Assembly (NCBI RefSeq): GCF_023008405.1
Contig: NZ_CP095376.1
Location: 10,086,501 to 10,150,500 of the forward strand
Source: Amycolatopsis sp. FBCC-B4732
Lineage (GTDB): Bacteria > Actinomycetota > Actinomycetes > Mycobacteriales > Pseudonocardiaceae
Reading direction: 5' to 3'
DNA: 64,000 nucleotides
Shown here: piece by piece, positions 42,525-51,174 of the stretch
Position numbering within the stretch: the first letter of the stretch is position 1
Layout of the letters: each line of letters opens with the position of its first letter
Position numbers and translations under genes: made by a program
Notes under the pieces: generated by a model
Told to the model about the DNA's origin: nothing
The model's input: only the letters and a program-made list of their open reading frames with translations
The model's database searches: none

Positions 42525-43292
42525 ATGACCGACCTGAAAGCCCACGCCGACCTGCTGCGCGAACTGCACCACGGCGACCTGCTCGTGCTGCCGAACGCCT
42601 GGGACGAAGCCAGCGCCGAACTCGTCGTCGAGACCGGGTTCCCGGTGGTGGCGACGTCCAGCGCCGCCGTGGCCGACGTGCTGGGGTTCCAGGACGGCGA
42701 AGCGGCGCCGTGGCGGGAGATGTTCGCGGCGGCCGCCCGGATCGCCCGCGCCGTGGGAGTTCCGGTGACGGTGGACGCCGAAGCCGGCTACGGGCTGGCA
42801 CCGGGTGAGCTGGTGGACCGGCTCCTCGAAGCCGGGGCGGCCGGGTGCAACCTCGAGGACACCGACCACCGCGCCGGCGGGCTCGCGGACGCCGAGGCGC
42901 ACGCGGACTGGCTCGCGGAAGTGCGCGCGGCCGCCGACGCGAGCGGCGTCCCGCTGGTCGTCAACGCGCGGATCGACGTGTTCCTGCCGCCCGCCGGGGT
43001 GCCCGAGGCGGACCGGGTGGCGGCGGCCGTCCGGCGTGCCCGCGGCTACCGGGAGGCGGGCGCGGACTGCGTGTACCCGATCGGCGCGCCCGGCGACGCG
43101 CTCGCGCGGGTCGTCGCCGAAGTCCCCGGCCCGGTCAACGGCAACACGAACCCGGCGCTGGACCTGGCCGGGCTGGCGGCGCTCGGGGTGGCCCGGGTTT
43201 CGTACGGGCCCCGGTTCCACCGCTCGGGGTTCGCCGGGATGCGGGAAGCTTTGGTGGCCATCCACGAGCGGGGAGTGCGCGATGTCAGCTGA
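42525..43292 (+). CDS. Isocitrate lyase/PEP mutase superfamily protein
   Basis: This 255-residue protein has a TIM-barrel isocitrate-lyase/PEP-mutase layout: LVLPNAWDEASAELV, the metal-site DAEAGYG, the second acidic site NLEDTDHR, and NARIDVFL. The catalytic loop KxCGH of true isocitrate lyases is absent, as usual in this small-protein group. It likely cleaves or mutates a C-C or C-P bond in a 2-hydroxy or oxaloacetate-like acid. It starts 3 bp after the MFS gene. Confidence 0.88.
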   Translation: MTDLKAHADLLRELHHGDLLVLPNAWDEASAELVVETGFPVVATSSAAVADVLGFQDGEAAPWREMFAAAARIARAVGVPVTVDAEAGYGLAPGELVDRLLEAGAAGCNLEDTDHRAGGLADAEAHADWLAEVRAAADASGVPLVVNARIDVFLPPAGVPEADRVAAAVRRARGYREAGADCVYPIGAPGDALARVVAEVPGPVNGNTNPALDLAGLAALGVARVSYGPRFHRSGFAGMREALVAIHERGVRDVS

Positions 43293-44235
43293 GGTGCTGG
43301 TCGGGAGCGCGCGGCTGCGGGACGAGTTCGACTCGCACCGCCCCGCGCTGCTCGCCCACTGCTACCGGATGACCGGGTCCTACCAGGACGCGGAAGACGT
43401 CGTCCAGGAGACGTACCTGCGGGCGGCGCGCGGGGTCGGCGCGTTCGAAGGGCGTTCGTCGCTGAAGACGTGGCTGTACCGGATCGCGACCAACACGTGC
43501 CTGACCGAGCTGAAGCACCGGCGCGTGCTGCCCGCCGGGCTGGGGGCGCCGTCGAGCGATCCGGACGCCCGGGTCTTCGAGGGCGGGTCGCACGCGTGGC
43601 TCGGGCCGCTGCCCGACGCGGTGCTCGGCGACCCGGGCGAGGTCGTCGTCCGGCGCGAGTCGGTGCGGCTGGCGCTGATCGCGGCCCTCCAGCACCTGCC
43701 GGCGCGGCAGCGGGCGGCGTTCCTGCTGCGGGAGGTCCTGTCGTGGTCCGCCGCCGAGATCGCGGAGACGCTCGACATCAGCGTCCCCGCGGTGAAGAGC
43801 CTGCTGCAGCGGGCCCGGCAGCGGCTCGACGAACTCGACCTCGACGCGCCGCCACCGGACGTGGCGGTCGAACGGGCGCTGCTCGACCGCTACCTGGCGG
43901 CGTTCGAGGCCCAGGACACCGCGGCCATCCGGACCGTCATCCACGACGACTTCAGCCTCGAAGCCGTGCCGCACCCGGTGTGGTTCAAGGGGGTCAGCGT
44001 GTGCCTGCCGTTCCTGGAGCGCTACGCGTTCCAGTCGGACCGGGCGATCCGGCTGCGGCCCACGCGCGCCAACGGCCAGCCCGCGGCGGGCAGCTACCGC
44101 CCGGACGCCGGGGGAGTCCTGCGCGCGGAGGGGCTGTGGGTGTTCACGGTGACGGGGGAGCGCCTGTCGCGGGCGGTCAAGTTCCCCGGCCCGGAGCTCG
44201 TCACGGCCGCGGGGCTGCCAGCCCGGCTGGCTTGA
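43282..44235 (+). CDS. ECF sigma factor with SnoaL-like C-terminal domain (SigG/SigX5 type)
   Basis: This 317-residue protein has sigma-2 (HCYRMTGSYQDAEDVVQETYLRAARG, FEGRSSLKTWLYRIATNTCL) and sigma-4 (LPARQRAAFLLREVLSWSAAEIAETLDISVPAVKSLLQRARQRL). A SnoaL-like domain (about 195-317, LLDRYLAAFEAQDTAAI) follows. This is the long SigG-type family with a sensor-like C-terminus instead of an anti-sigma gene. It overlaps the previous gene by 11 bp and the convergent MFS gene by 35 bp. Confidence 0.9.
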   Translation: MSAEVLVGSARLRDEFDSHRPALLAHCYRMTGSYQDAEDVVQETYLRAARGVGAFEGRSSLKTWLYRIATNTCLTELKHRRVLPAGLGAPSSDPDARVFEGGSHAWLGPLPDAVLGDPGEVVVRRESVRLALIAALQHLPARQRAAFLLREVLSWSAAEIAETLDISVPAVKSLLQRARQRLDELDLDAPPPDVAVERALLDRYLAAFEAQDTAAIRTVIHDDFSLEAVPHPVWFKGVSVCLPFLERYAFQSDRAIRLRPTRANGQPAAGSYRPDAGGVLRAEGLWVFTVTGERLSRAVKFPGPELVTAAGLPARLA

Positions 44236-45337
44236 CCCAGGGAGTCCACGCGAGCAGTGCGACCAGACCGGTCAGTATGAAAACCGGTCCCAGTCCGAAG
44301 GCGCCGGCCGCGGCCCCGGCCAGCGGGGCGGCGGCGGTCTGCCCGGCGCCGAGGCCGACGAAGGACCAGGTGACGCCGCGGGCGGGCCGCGCGGGGGACA
44401 CGCGGGCCGCCCAGACGATGCACAGTCCGGTCAGCGCCATGTACGTGCTGCCGAAGAGCGCGCTCGAGATCAGTGCGCTCTTCGGCCCGAGGCCCGGGAC
44501 GCCCAGGAGGGCGAGACCGGCCGCGGCGAGCGTCCAGGTGGCGAGGTTGGCGGCCCGGAGCCCGACGCGGTCGGCGACCCGGCCGGCGAGCCCGCCGAGC
44601 AGCCCGGCCACCCCGATCGCGAACCAGCACCAGGTGGCGGCGACCGGGCTCAGTCCGGCTTCGGCGAGTCGGGAGCCGGAGAAGGTCCAGTAGGGCGCGC
44701 TCGTCACGCCGATGAGGACGGAGTTGAGCACGAGCGGCGTGGTGTTCGTGCTGCCGGCGGTCGCCGGCTGGGGGGTGGTGTGCGGCAGCGTCCGCCAGGC
44801 GAGCAGCGTCATGGCCGCGCCGAGGCCGGCGAAGGCGGCCCAGACGACGGGCCAGCCGAGGGCCAGGAGCGGGGTGAACGCCGATGCGGCGAGCCCGAGG
44901 CCGGTGCCGGTGTTGGCCCAGGTCTGGGCCCGGGCCGGGTTTTCGCTCTCGCTCTCGCTGATGAGCTGGGCGACGCCGGGTGAGACCAGTCCCGCGCCGG
45001 CGCCGGCGACCACGATGCCGGCGGCGAAGACGGTGACGTGCGGGGCCGCCGCCATGAGTGCCAGCCCGGTGGTGGCGGCCGCTCCGGCGAGCAGGACGGT
45101 GCCGCGGGCCGAGCGTGCCGAAGTCTTCGGGGCGAGGAGCAGTCCCGCCGCGTAGCCGGCGGTCGACAGTCCGCCGAGGACGCCGATGCCGACGGTGGTG
45201 AGCCCGAACGTCTCGGTGAAGCGGGGGACGAACAGTCCGTAGGCGTAGCGCGCGAACCCGTAGCAGAGGGCGATGACCCCCGCGCCGGCTGCGGCGAGGG
45301 GCCACCAGGACGTCGTTTCTCGTGTCTTGGTCGCCAT
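44201..45337 (-). CDS. MFS transporter, 12 helices
   Basis: This 378-residue protein is highly hydrophobic, with about 12 helices. GFARYAYGLFVPRFTETFGLTTVGIGVLGGLSTAGYAAGLLLAPK is the start of the CynX/YbfB-like MFS group. No soluble domain is present. Substrate unknown. It is divergent from a TetR gene with a perfect 14-bp palindrome between them, so it is probably a TetR-repressed efflux pump. Confidence 0.87.
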   Translation of the reverse strand: MATKTRETTSWWPLAAAGAGVIALCYGFARYAYGLFVPRFTETFGLTTVGIGVLGGLSTAGYAAGLLLAPKTSARSARGTVLLAGAAATTGLALMAAAPHVTVFAAGIVVAGAGAGLVSPGVAQLISESESENPARAQTWANTGTGLGLAASAFTPLLALGWPVVWAAFAGLGAAMTLLAWRTLPHTTPQPATAGSTNTTPLVLNSVLIGVTSAPYWTFSGSRLAEAGLSPVAATWCWFAIGVAGLLGGLAGRVADRVGLRAANLATWTLAAAGLALLGVPGLGPKSALISSALFGSTYMALTGLCIVWAARVSPARPARGVTWSFVGLGAGQTAAAPLAGAAAGAFGLGPVFILTGLVALLAWTPWVKPAGLAAPRP

Positions 45338-45348
45338 GGGTCCATCAG

Positions 45349-45362
45349 ACAGACCGGTCTGT
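45349..45362. promoter_or_regulatory. TetR-type operator between MFS and TetR genes
   Basis: ACAGACCGGTCTGT is a perfect 14-bp palindrome 12 bp upstream of the MFS start and 65 bp upstream of the TetR start. It touches a TTGACT hexamer (45362-45367) that may be the -35 of the TetR gene. Confidence 0.65.
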
Positions 45363-45426
45363 TGACTGTCAAGCTCTGCTAGGCTTGGGCCAGGTATTCG
45401 GGTAGACCGAAGGGTATGGAGGCGAG

Positions 45427-45993
45427 ATGGGCCGGACTCGCCCCGGCGACGCGCGGGGGAAGGTGCTCGAGGCGGCCTCGACGCTGTTCTACCGGGACGG
45501 CATCCACGTGGTCGGCGTCGACACGGTGGCCGCCGAGGCGGGCGTGACGAAGGCGGCTCTGTACGGGAACTTCGGTTCGAAGGGCCGGCTCGTGGTGGCG
45601 TACCTGCGGGAGCGCGATCGTTTGTGGCAGGAGCAGGTCGACGAGATCACGGCGGCCTGTCCGGACCCGCGGGAGCGGGTGCTGGCGGTGTTCGACGCCT
45701 ACGAGGCTTGGTCGTCCCGCGACGGGTATCGCGGTTGCGCGTTCCTGAACGCGACTTCGGAGTTCCCGGACCCGGCCGATCCCGTGCGTGAGGTCGTCCG
45801 CCACCACAAGACTGCGCTGCACGGGTACCTGCGGGCGCAGGTCACGCGCGCGGGGGAGCCCGACGGGCTGGCCGACGAGCTGATGCTCCTGCTGGAGGGA
45901 GCCACGGTCCGGTCGGTGGTCGCCCAGAACGCGGAGCCGTTCCGCACGGCCAAGCGGTTGGCCGCCAGGCTGATCGGCAACCAGCCCGTCTGA
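45427..45993 (+). CDS. TetR family transcriptional regulator
   Basis: This 188-residue protein has a TetR helix-turn-helix (about 12-58: VLEAASTLFYRDGIHVVGVDTVAAEAGVTKAALYGNFGSKG) and a ligand domain with GYRGCAFLNATSEFPDP, the AcrR/YxaF-like group. Start ATG 45427 follows GGAGGCG. It likely represses the divergent MFS pump through the ACAGACC palindrome. Confidence 0.92.
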   Translation: MGRTRPGDARGKVLEAASTLFYRDGIHVVGVDTVAAEAGVTKAALYGNFGSKGRLVVAYLRERDRLWQEQVDEITAACPDPRERVLAVFDAYEAWSSRDGYRGCAFLNATSEFPDPADPVREVVRHHKTALHGYLRAQVTRAGEPDGLADELMLLLEGATVRSVVAQNAEPFRTAKRLAARLIGNQPV

Positions 45994-46174
45994 GTTCTCG
46001 CGTCACGCGTCCGAGGTTCGCCCGGACCGCGAACGAACCCGCGACGCATCGACACTGATGCGGATCCCGCTCGCGGCGGCCCCCGTATCCGGCCCGCGCC
46101 CGTCTTCATCGACCACGCTGTCCGGTTCTGCCTCTTGACTCGTCACCTTCCCCGTGCGCACCATACCCGCGTAG

Positions 46175-46186
46175 TAATTCGAATTA
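46175..46186. promoter_or_regulatory. LacI-type operator upstream of the FAD oxidoreductase
   Basis: TAATTCGAATTA is a perfect 12-bp palindrome 20-31 bp before the ATG at 46206. Nearly the same site stands before the sugar-binding protein gene (48980-48991). Its low GC makes it stand out. The likely binder is the LacI protein encoded between the two. Confidence 0.75.
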
Positions 46187-46205
46187 TCATCCTCGGGAAG
46201 GCTTC

Positions 46206-47825
46206 ATGACGGAACTGGGCACCGAGATTCTCGTCGTCGGTGGTGGACTCGGCGGGGTCGCCGCCGCGCTGGCCGCGGCGAGCCACGGCCGCCGGGTCGT
46301 GCTGACCGAAGAGACCGACTGGCTCGGCGGCCAGCTCACCGCGCAAGCCGTTCCGCCGGACGAAAATCCGTGGATCGAGCGGTTCGGGTCCACTCGCACC
46401 TACCGCGAGCTGCGCACCGGGATCCGCGACCACTACCGCCGCCATTACCCGCTCCGCGCCGAAGCCGCGAAGCGGGCGGAGCTCAACCCCGGGGCCGGGC
46501 GGGTCAGCAAGCTCTGCCACGAGCCGCGGGTGGCGCTGGCCGTGCTCGAAGCCATGCTCGCGCCGCACGTCAGTGCCGGGCGGATCCGCGTCCTGCGCGA
46601 CCACCGGCCCGTCGAGGTGCACACCGACGGGGATCGCGTCGACGCCGTGACGCTCGAAAGCGGCCCCGACCGGCTCACCGTCCGGGCCCGGTACGTCCTC
46701 GACGCCACCGAGAACGGCGACCTCCTGCCGCTCGCCGGCACCGAGCACGTCACCGGCGCCGAAGCCAAGAGCACGCACGGCGAACCCCACGCCCCCGGCG
46801 AAGCCGACCCGGCCAACCTGCAGGGCATCACCTACTGCTTCGCGGTTTCCCACCACGAAGGCGAAAACCACGTCGTCGACCGGCCCGCGATGTACAGCTT
46901 CTGGCGCGACTACCAGCCGGGCTTCTGGCCCGGCCCGCTCCTCGGTTTCGTCGCCCCGGACCCACGGACGCTCGAGCCGGTCAAACGCACCTTCGTCCCC
47001 AACCCGCCCGGCGACCCCCTCGCCGTGGCCGCCGACCAGAGCGCCGACGCCGGGGACAAGGAACTGTGGGCCTTCCGCCGCATCCTCGCCCGCAACCTGC
47101 ACACCGACGGCGCCTTCGACTCCGACATCACGCTCGTCAACTGGCCGCTCAACGACTACTGGCTCAAGCCCGCGCTCACCATCCCCGGTCACACGACCGA
47201 AGCGGACGTGGCGAAAGCGCACGAGGAAGCCAAACAGCTGAGCCTCTCCGTCCTGTACTGGCTCCAGACCGAGGCACCCCGCGCCGACGGCGGCACCGGC
47301 TTCCCCGGGCTCAAGCTCCGCCCCGACGTCACCGGCACGAGGGACGGGCTCGCGAAGTCCGCGTACGTCCGCGAAGCCCGCCGCATCAAGGCCGTCACGA
47401 CCGTCACCGAACACGACGTCTCGGCCGAGATCCTCGGCGTCGATGGCCGCGTGCGCCGCGAAGACGCCGTCGGGGTCGGGAGCTACCGGATCGACCTGCA
47501 CCCGTCGACCGGCGGGGACGGCTACATCGACGTCGCCAGCGTGCCGTACGAGATCCCGCTCGGGGCGCTGCTGCCCGTCCGCACCACCAACCTGCTGCCC
47601 GCCGGCAAGAACATCGGCACCACGCACATCACGAACGGCTGCTTCCGGCTGCACCCCGTGGAGTGGAACATCGGCGAGGTCGCCGGGCTGCTCGCCGCTT
47701 TCGCCCTCGGCGAGGACGTCGAACCGAAAGCCGTGCGCGAGGACGCCCGGCTCTTCGAGGACTTCGCGCGGGTACTGGACGTCGCCGGGGTGGAACGCCG
47801 GTGGCCGGAAGTGCGGGGGTACTGA
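46206..47825 (+). CDS. FAD-dependent oxidoreductase (FAD_oxidored family)
   Basis: This 539-residue protein has an N-terminal FAD fold (ILVVGGGLGGVAAALAAASHG, TEETDWLGGQLT), a middle domain, and a C-terminal closing motif (LLPAGKNIGTTHITNGCFRLHPVEWNIGEVAG) typical of PF12831 enzymes found in carbohydrate loci. No signal peptide. The substrate is unknown; the shared LacI-type operator suggests it oxidises a sugar or sugar acid brought in by the neighbouring ABC importer. A GGGAAGG site precedes the ATG. Confidence 0.85.
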   Translation: MTELGTEILVVGGGLGGVAAALAAASHGRRVVLTEETDWLGGQLTAQAVPPDENPWIERFGSTRTYRELRTGIRDHYRRHYPLRAEAAKRAELNPGAGRVSKLCHEPRVALAVLEAMLAPHVSAGRIRVLRDHRPVEVHTDGDRVDAVTLESGPDRLTVRARYVLDATENGDLLPLAGTEHVTGAEAKSTHGEPHAPGEADPANLQGITYCFAVSHHEGENHVVDRPAMYSFWRDYQPGFWPGPLLGFVAPDPRTLEPVKRTFVPNPPGDPLAVAADQSADAGDKELWAFRRILARNLHTDGAFDSDITLVNWPLNDYWLKPALTIPGHTTEADVAKAHEEAKQLSLSVLYWLQTEAPRADGGTGFPGLKLRPDVTGTRDGLAKSAYVREARRIKAVTTVTEHDVSAEILGVDGRVRREDAVGVGSYRIDLHPSTGGDGYIDVASVPYEIPLGALLPVRTTNLLPAGKNIGTTHITNGCFRLHPVEWNIGEVAGLLAAFALGEDVEPKAVREDARLFEDFARVLDVAGVERRWPEVRGY

Positions 47826-47873
47826 CCGTGCCGCCGGTAGGGTCTGCCGGAGAACGGCGGGAGGGAGTCACGG

Positions 47874-48929
47874 ATGACGGCGGGTTCGGGCCGGGTCACG
47901 CAGGCCCAGGTGGCGCGCCTGGCCGGCGTCTCGCAGGCCGTCGTGTCCATGGTGCTCAACGGCTCCGACAGCCTGCGCATCACCCCGGAGACCCGCGACC
48001 GCGTGCAGCAGGTGCTCCGCGAAACCGGGTACACCGTGGACATCATGGGCCGTCGCCTGCGCGGCGGGTCCAACCAGATCCTCGGCGTCTTCACCTACGA
48101 GTCGGTGTTCCCGTCCGGGGTGGCCGACTTCTACCGGCCGTTCCTGCTCGGCATCGAGGAGGAAGCCGAGCAGCAGGGCTTCGACCTGCTGCTGTTCACC
48201 AGCGGTGGCCGCCGCGACGGGCGCCGCCGCATCTACGAATCCGGCACGAACCGGCTGCGCATCGCCGACGGCTCGATCCTGCTGGGCCGGCACAACGACC
48301 CGCAGGAGCTCGCGCAGCTGGTCGAGGAGCAGTTCCCGTTCGTGTTCGTCGGCCGCCGCGAGTCGCCGACCGGGCCGATCAGCTACGTCGGGGCGGACTA
48401 CGTCGCCGCCACCCGTGAGGTCCACGAGTGGCTGTGGGGGCTCGGGCACCGCCGGATCGGGCTGCTCAGCGTCACCGAGGAGAACGAGCCGACGCTCGAC
48501 CGCCGCGCCGGCTACGAGGCCGCCGCGCGCAAGCACCGCCGTCCGCCGCTCGTCTTCCTGGCCGAAGACCCGGCGGTCGCGCTGCGGCAGGCGCTCGACG
48601 AGGGTGTCACGGCGTTGCTCGTCGAGAGCTCGGCGATGGCCGACGGCATCCTGGCGTGCGCGCACGACCTGGGGCTGACCGTGCCCGAGGACCTTTCGCT
48701 CGTCGTGCTGGGCGACGCCGACCCGTCGCAGCAGCCGCACGCGCACGCCGTGCCGAGCACCGCGACCGACTGGTCGATGTTCCGCATCCCGCGCCACGAA
48801 ATGGGCGTGCACGCCGTGCGCGTGCTCGTCGAGCTGTTGAAGAACCCCCGGTCGCGCCAGCTGCTCCTGCCGTGCCGGATCCACGAGGGCGCCACCGCGG
48901 CCGGACCCTCCACAACAGACTCCCACTGA
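47874..48929 (+). CDS. LacI family transcriptional regulator
   Basis: This 351-residue protein has a LacI headpiece (TQAQVARLAGVSQAVVSMVLNG, residues 8-30, and hinge GRRLRGGSNQILG) and a periplasmic-binding-protein-like effector domain (ILGVFTYESVFPSG to LLPCRIHEG). It is placed between the FAD oxidoreductase and the ABC importer, whose promoters carry matching TAATTCGAAT sites. It probably represses both until the sugar is present. Confidence 0.92.
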   Translation: MTAGSGRVTQAQVARLAGVSQAVVSMVLNGSDSLRITPETRDRVQQVLRETGYTVDIMGRRLRGGSNQILGVFTYESVFPSGVADFYRPFLLGIEEEAEQQGFDLLLFTSGGRRDGRRRIYESGTNRLRIADGSILLGRHNDPQELAQLVEEQFPFVFVGRRESPTGPISYVGADYVAATREVHEWLWGLGHRRIGLLSVTEENEPTLDRRAGYEAAARKHRRPPLVFLAEDPAVALRQALDEGVTALLVESSAMADGILACAHDLGLTVPEDLSLVVLGDADPSQQPHAHAVPSTATDWSMFRIPRHEMGVHAVRVLVELLKNPRSRQLLLPCRIHEGATAAGPSTTDSH

Positions 48930-48944
48930 GGCTCAAGTGGCCTG

Positions 48945-48991
48945 TTGACAGTGCAGGGGGCGACGCTTACCGTCCCTGCTAATTCGAATAA
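48945..48991 (+). promoter_or_regulatory. Promoter and LacI operator of the sugar ABC importer
   Basis: TTGACA (48945-48950) and TACCGT (48968-48973) are 17 bp apart. The operator TAATTCGAATAA (48980-48991) starts at the expected transcription start, a classic repressing position. AGGAGG then precedes the GTG start at 49004. Confidence 0.8.
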
Positions 48992-49003
48992 CCAGGAGGC
49001 ATC

Positions 49004-50293
49004 GTGGCCTACCGGAGAATCCGGCTGCTCGCCGCGGCCCTGTCCGTCGTCGCACTGGCTTCGACGGCGTGCTCGGGCGGCGCCGGCGACGACCAGAACA
49101 TCGCACTGCGCATGACCGTCTGGACGACGGACAAGAACCAGCTCGCCCTCTTCGACTCCATCGCCACCGAGTACCGCAAGACCCACCCCGAGGTCGCGTC
49201 GGTCAAGTTCGACGTCGTCCCGGGTGACACGAGCGCTTACTCCGCCGCGCTCACCACCCAGCTCTCCGGCGGCAACCCGCCGGACCTCGCGTGGATCCTG
49301 GAACGCGACGCCCCCGACTTCGTCCAGTCCGGCGCGCTCACCGACCTCAAGCCCACATTGGACACTGCCGCCGGGTACAACGCGGGCGAACTGGTCCCGT
49401 CGGCGACGAAGCTGTGGACCAAGGACAGCGGCCTGTACGCCTACCCGTTCTCGACGTCGCCGTTCGGCATGTTCTACAACAAGAACCTGCTGGCCCAGGC
49501 CGGGATCACCGAGACGCCCGACCGGCTGGTCGCGAGTGGACAGTGGACGTGGGACGCCGCCAAGCGGATCGCCGCGCAGGTCGCCGCCAAGGACACCGGC
49601 AAGGCGGGCCTGGTCATCCGCGAGTTCGAGTACAAGCAGTGGGTGCTGCTCGCCTCGGTGTGGCGCGGTTTCGGCGCCGACGCCTGGGGCCCGGACGGCA
49701 AGACGTGCGGGTTCGCCTCGCCGGAGATGACGTCCGCGATGACGTTCCTGCACCAGGCGATCTTCACCGACAAAGCCCTGCCCGGCCCGGGGACGACGGC
49801 GGACTTCTTCGCCGGCGAAAGCGGGCTGACCATCGCGCAGATCAGCCGCGCCGGGCTGCTGAAGGCCAAGCCGTTCGAGTGGGGCATCGTCCCGCTGCCC
49901 GCCGGGCCCAAGGCGAACGCGCAGGTCATCGGCCAGGCCGGGATCGGCGTGCCGGTCAAGGGCAAGCACGCCAAGGCCGCGGCGGACTTCCTCGCGTTCT
50001 TCACCAACCCGGCCAACTCGGCGAAGCTCGGCCAGTACTTCCCGCCGGCCCGCGACAGCCTGCTCAACGCGGCCACGCTGGCCAAGGCGAACCCGCTGTT
50101 CAGCCAGGACCAGCTGCAGAACGTGGTGGTGAACGGGATCAAGAACGGTGCGGTGCTGCCGTCGCACACCGGCAGCGCGCGGATCGCGTCGCTCGTCCAG
50201 TCCGCTTTGGACCCGATGTGGAAGCCGGACGCGAACGTGCCCGCCGCGCTGGCCGGGGTCTGCCAGGCCATCGACCCGGCACTGAGCCGATGA
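49004..50293 (+). CDS. Carbohydrate ABC transporter substrate-binding lipoprotein
   Basis: This 429-residue protein has a lipoprotein signal with lipobox-like STAC (ALASTACSGG), then an extracellular solute-binding protein fold of family 1: MTVWTTDKNQLALFDSIATEY, PDLAWILERDAPDFVQSGALTDL, YAYPFSTSPFGMFYNKNLL, and GVPVKGKHAKAAADFLAFF. It captures a sugar or oligosaccharide for the two permeases that follow. ATGA overlap with the first permease gene. Confidence 0.92.
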   Translation: MAYRRIRLLAAALSVVALASTACSGGAGDDQNIALRMTVWTTDKNQLALFDSIATEYRKTHPEVASVKFDVVPGDTSAYSAALTTQLSGGNPPDLAWILERDAPDFVQSGALTDLKPTLDTAAGYNAGELVPSATKLWTKDSGLYAYPFSTSPFGMFYNKNLLAQAGITETPDRLVASGQWTWDAAKRIAAQVAAKDTGKAGLVIREFEYKQWVLLASVWRGFGADAWGPDGKTCGFASPEMTSAMTFLHQAIFTDKALPGPGTTADFFAGESGLTIAQISRAGLLKAKPFEWGIVPLPAGPKANAQVIGQAGIGVPVKGKHAKAAADFLAFFTNPANSAKLGQYFPPARDSLLNAATLAKANPLFSQDQLQNVVVNGIKNGAVLPSHTGSARIASLVQSALDPMWKPDANVPAALAGVCQAIDPALSR

Positions 50294-51174
50294 CGTGGAC
50301 GTCGAGGAAGCGCGAGGAACTGGCAGGGTGGCTCTTCATCGCCCCGCAAGCCCTCGGGTTCCTCGCCTTCGTCGTGGCGCCGCTGGTCGCGGTGGTCTGG
50401 TACAGCTTCCAGGACGTGAACCTGCTCGCCGGGACGTCGTCGTTCGCGGGCGCGGGCAACTACGCCAAGCTCTTCGACGACCCGACCGCGCCGAAGGTCG
50501 CCCGCGCGACGGCGATCTTCTGCGTCGGCCTGGTCGTGCTCAACCTGGTGCTGGCGCTGTCGCTGGCGTTGCTGCTGAATCTGAAGCTGCGCGGTACCAC
50601 GGTGTTCCGCACGGTCTTCTTCTCGCCGGTGGTCGTCACGCTCGTCGCCTGGACGATCGTGTGGAACTTCCTCCTGCAGGACAACGGCGGCGTCAACGCG
50701 CTGCTGCAGACGATCGGCGTCGACGGGCCGAACTGGCTGCGCGGCAACGGCACCGCGATGCTGTCGGTGATCGTGGTGCAGGTGCTGAAAAACGTCGGCC
50801 TCAACATGGTGCTGTTCCTGGCCGCGCTGCAGGGGATCCCGGCGTCGATCACGGAGGCGTCGCAATTGGACGGTGCCGGGCCGTGGCGGCGGTTCCGCTC
50901 GGTGATCCTGCCGATGATCAGCCCGACCACGCTGCTCACCGCGATCATCACCGTCGCCGGTGCGCTGCAGGTGTTCGCGCAGATCCAGGTGCTGACCCTC
51001 GGTGGCCCCGCCGACAGCACCAACGTCCTGGTGTTCTACTTCTACCAGCAGGCTTTCGCCAACCACGACCTCGGCTACGGCTCCGCGCTGGCCGTCGTGC
51101 TGTTCCTCGTCATCCTCGTGCTCACGCTGCTGCAGTGGCGGATGCGGAAGCGGTGGGTGTTCCATGAGTCGTAG
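50290..51174 (+). CDS. Sugar ABC transporter permease (MalF-like)
   Basis: This 294-residue protein has six membrane helices and the EAA loop EASQLDGAGPWRRFRSVILP that contacts the ATPase. WLFIAPQALGFLAFVVAPL and FKN-like VGLNMVLFLAALQGIP are typical of the MalF group of CUT1 importers. No ATPase gene is present in the operon; a shared MsiK-type ATPase is usual in actinomycetes. Confidence 0.92.
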   Translation: MTWTSRKREELAGWLFIAPQALGFLAFVVAPLVAVVWYSFQDVNLLAGTSSFAGAGNYAKLFDDPTAPKVARATAIFCVGLVVLNLVLALSLALLLNLKLRGTTVFRTVFFSPVVVTLVAWTIVWNFLLQDNGGVNALLQTIGVDGPNWLRGNGTAMLSVIVVQVLKNVGLNMVLFLAALQGIPASITEASQLDGAGPWRRFRSVILPMISPTTLLTAIITVAGALQVFAQIQVLTLGGPADSTNVLVFYFYQQAFANHDLGYGSALAVVLFLVILVLTLLQWRMRKRWVFHES

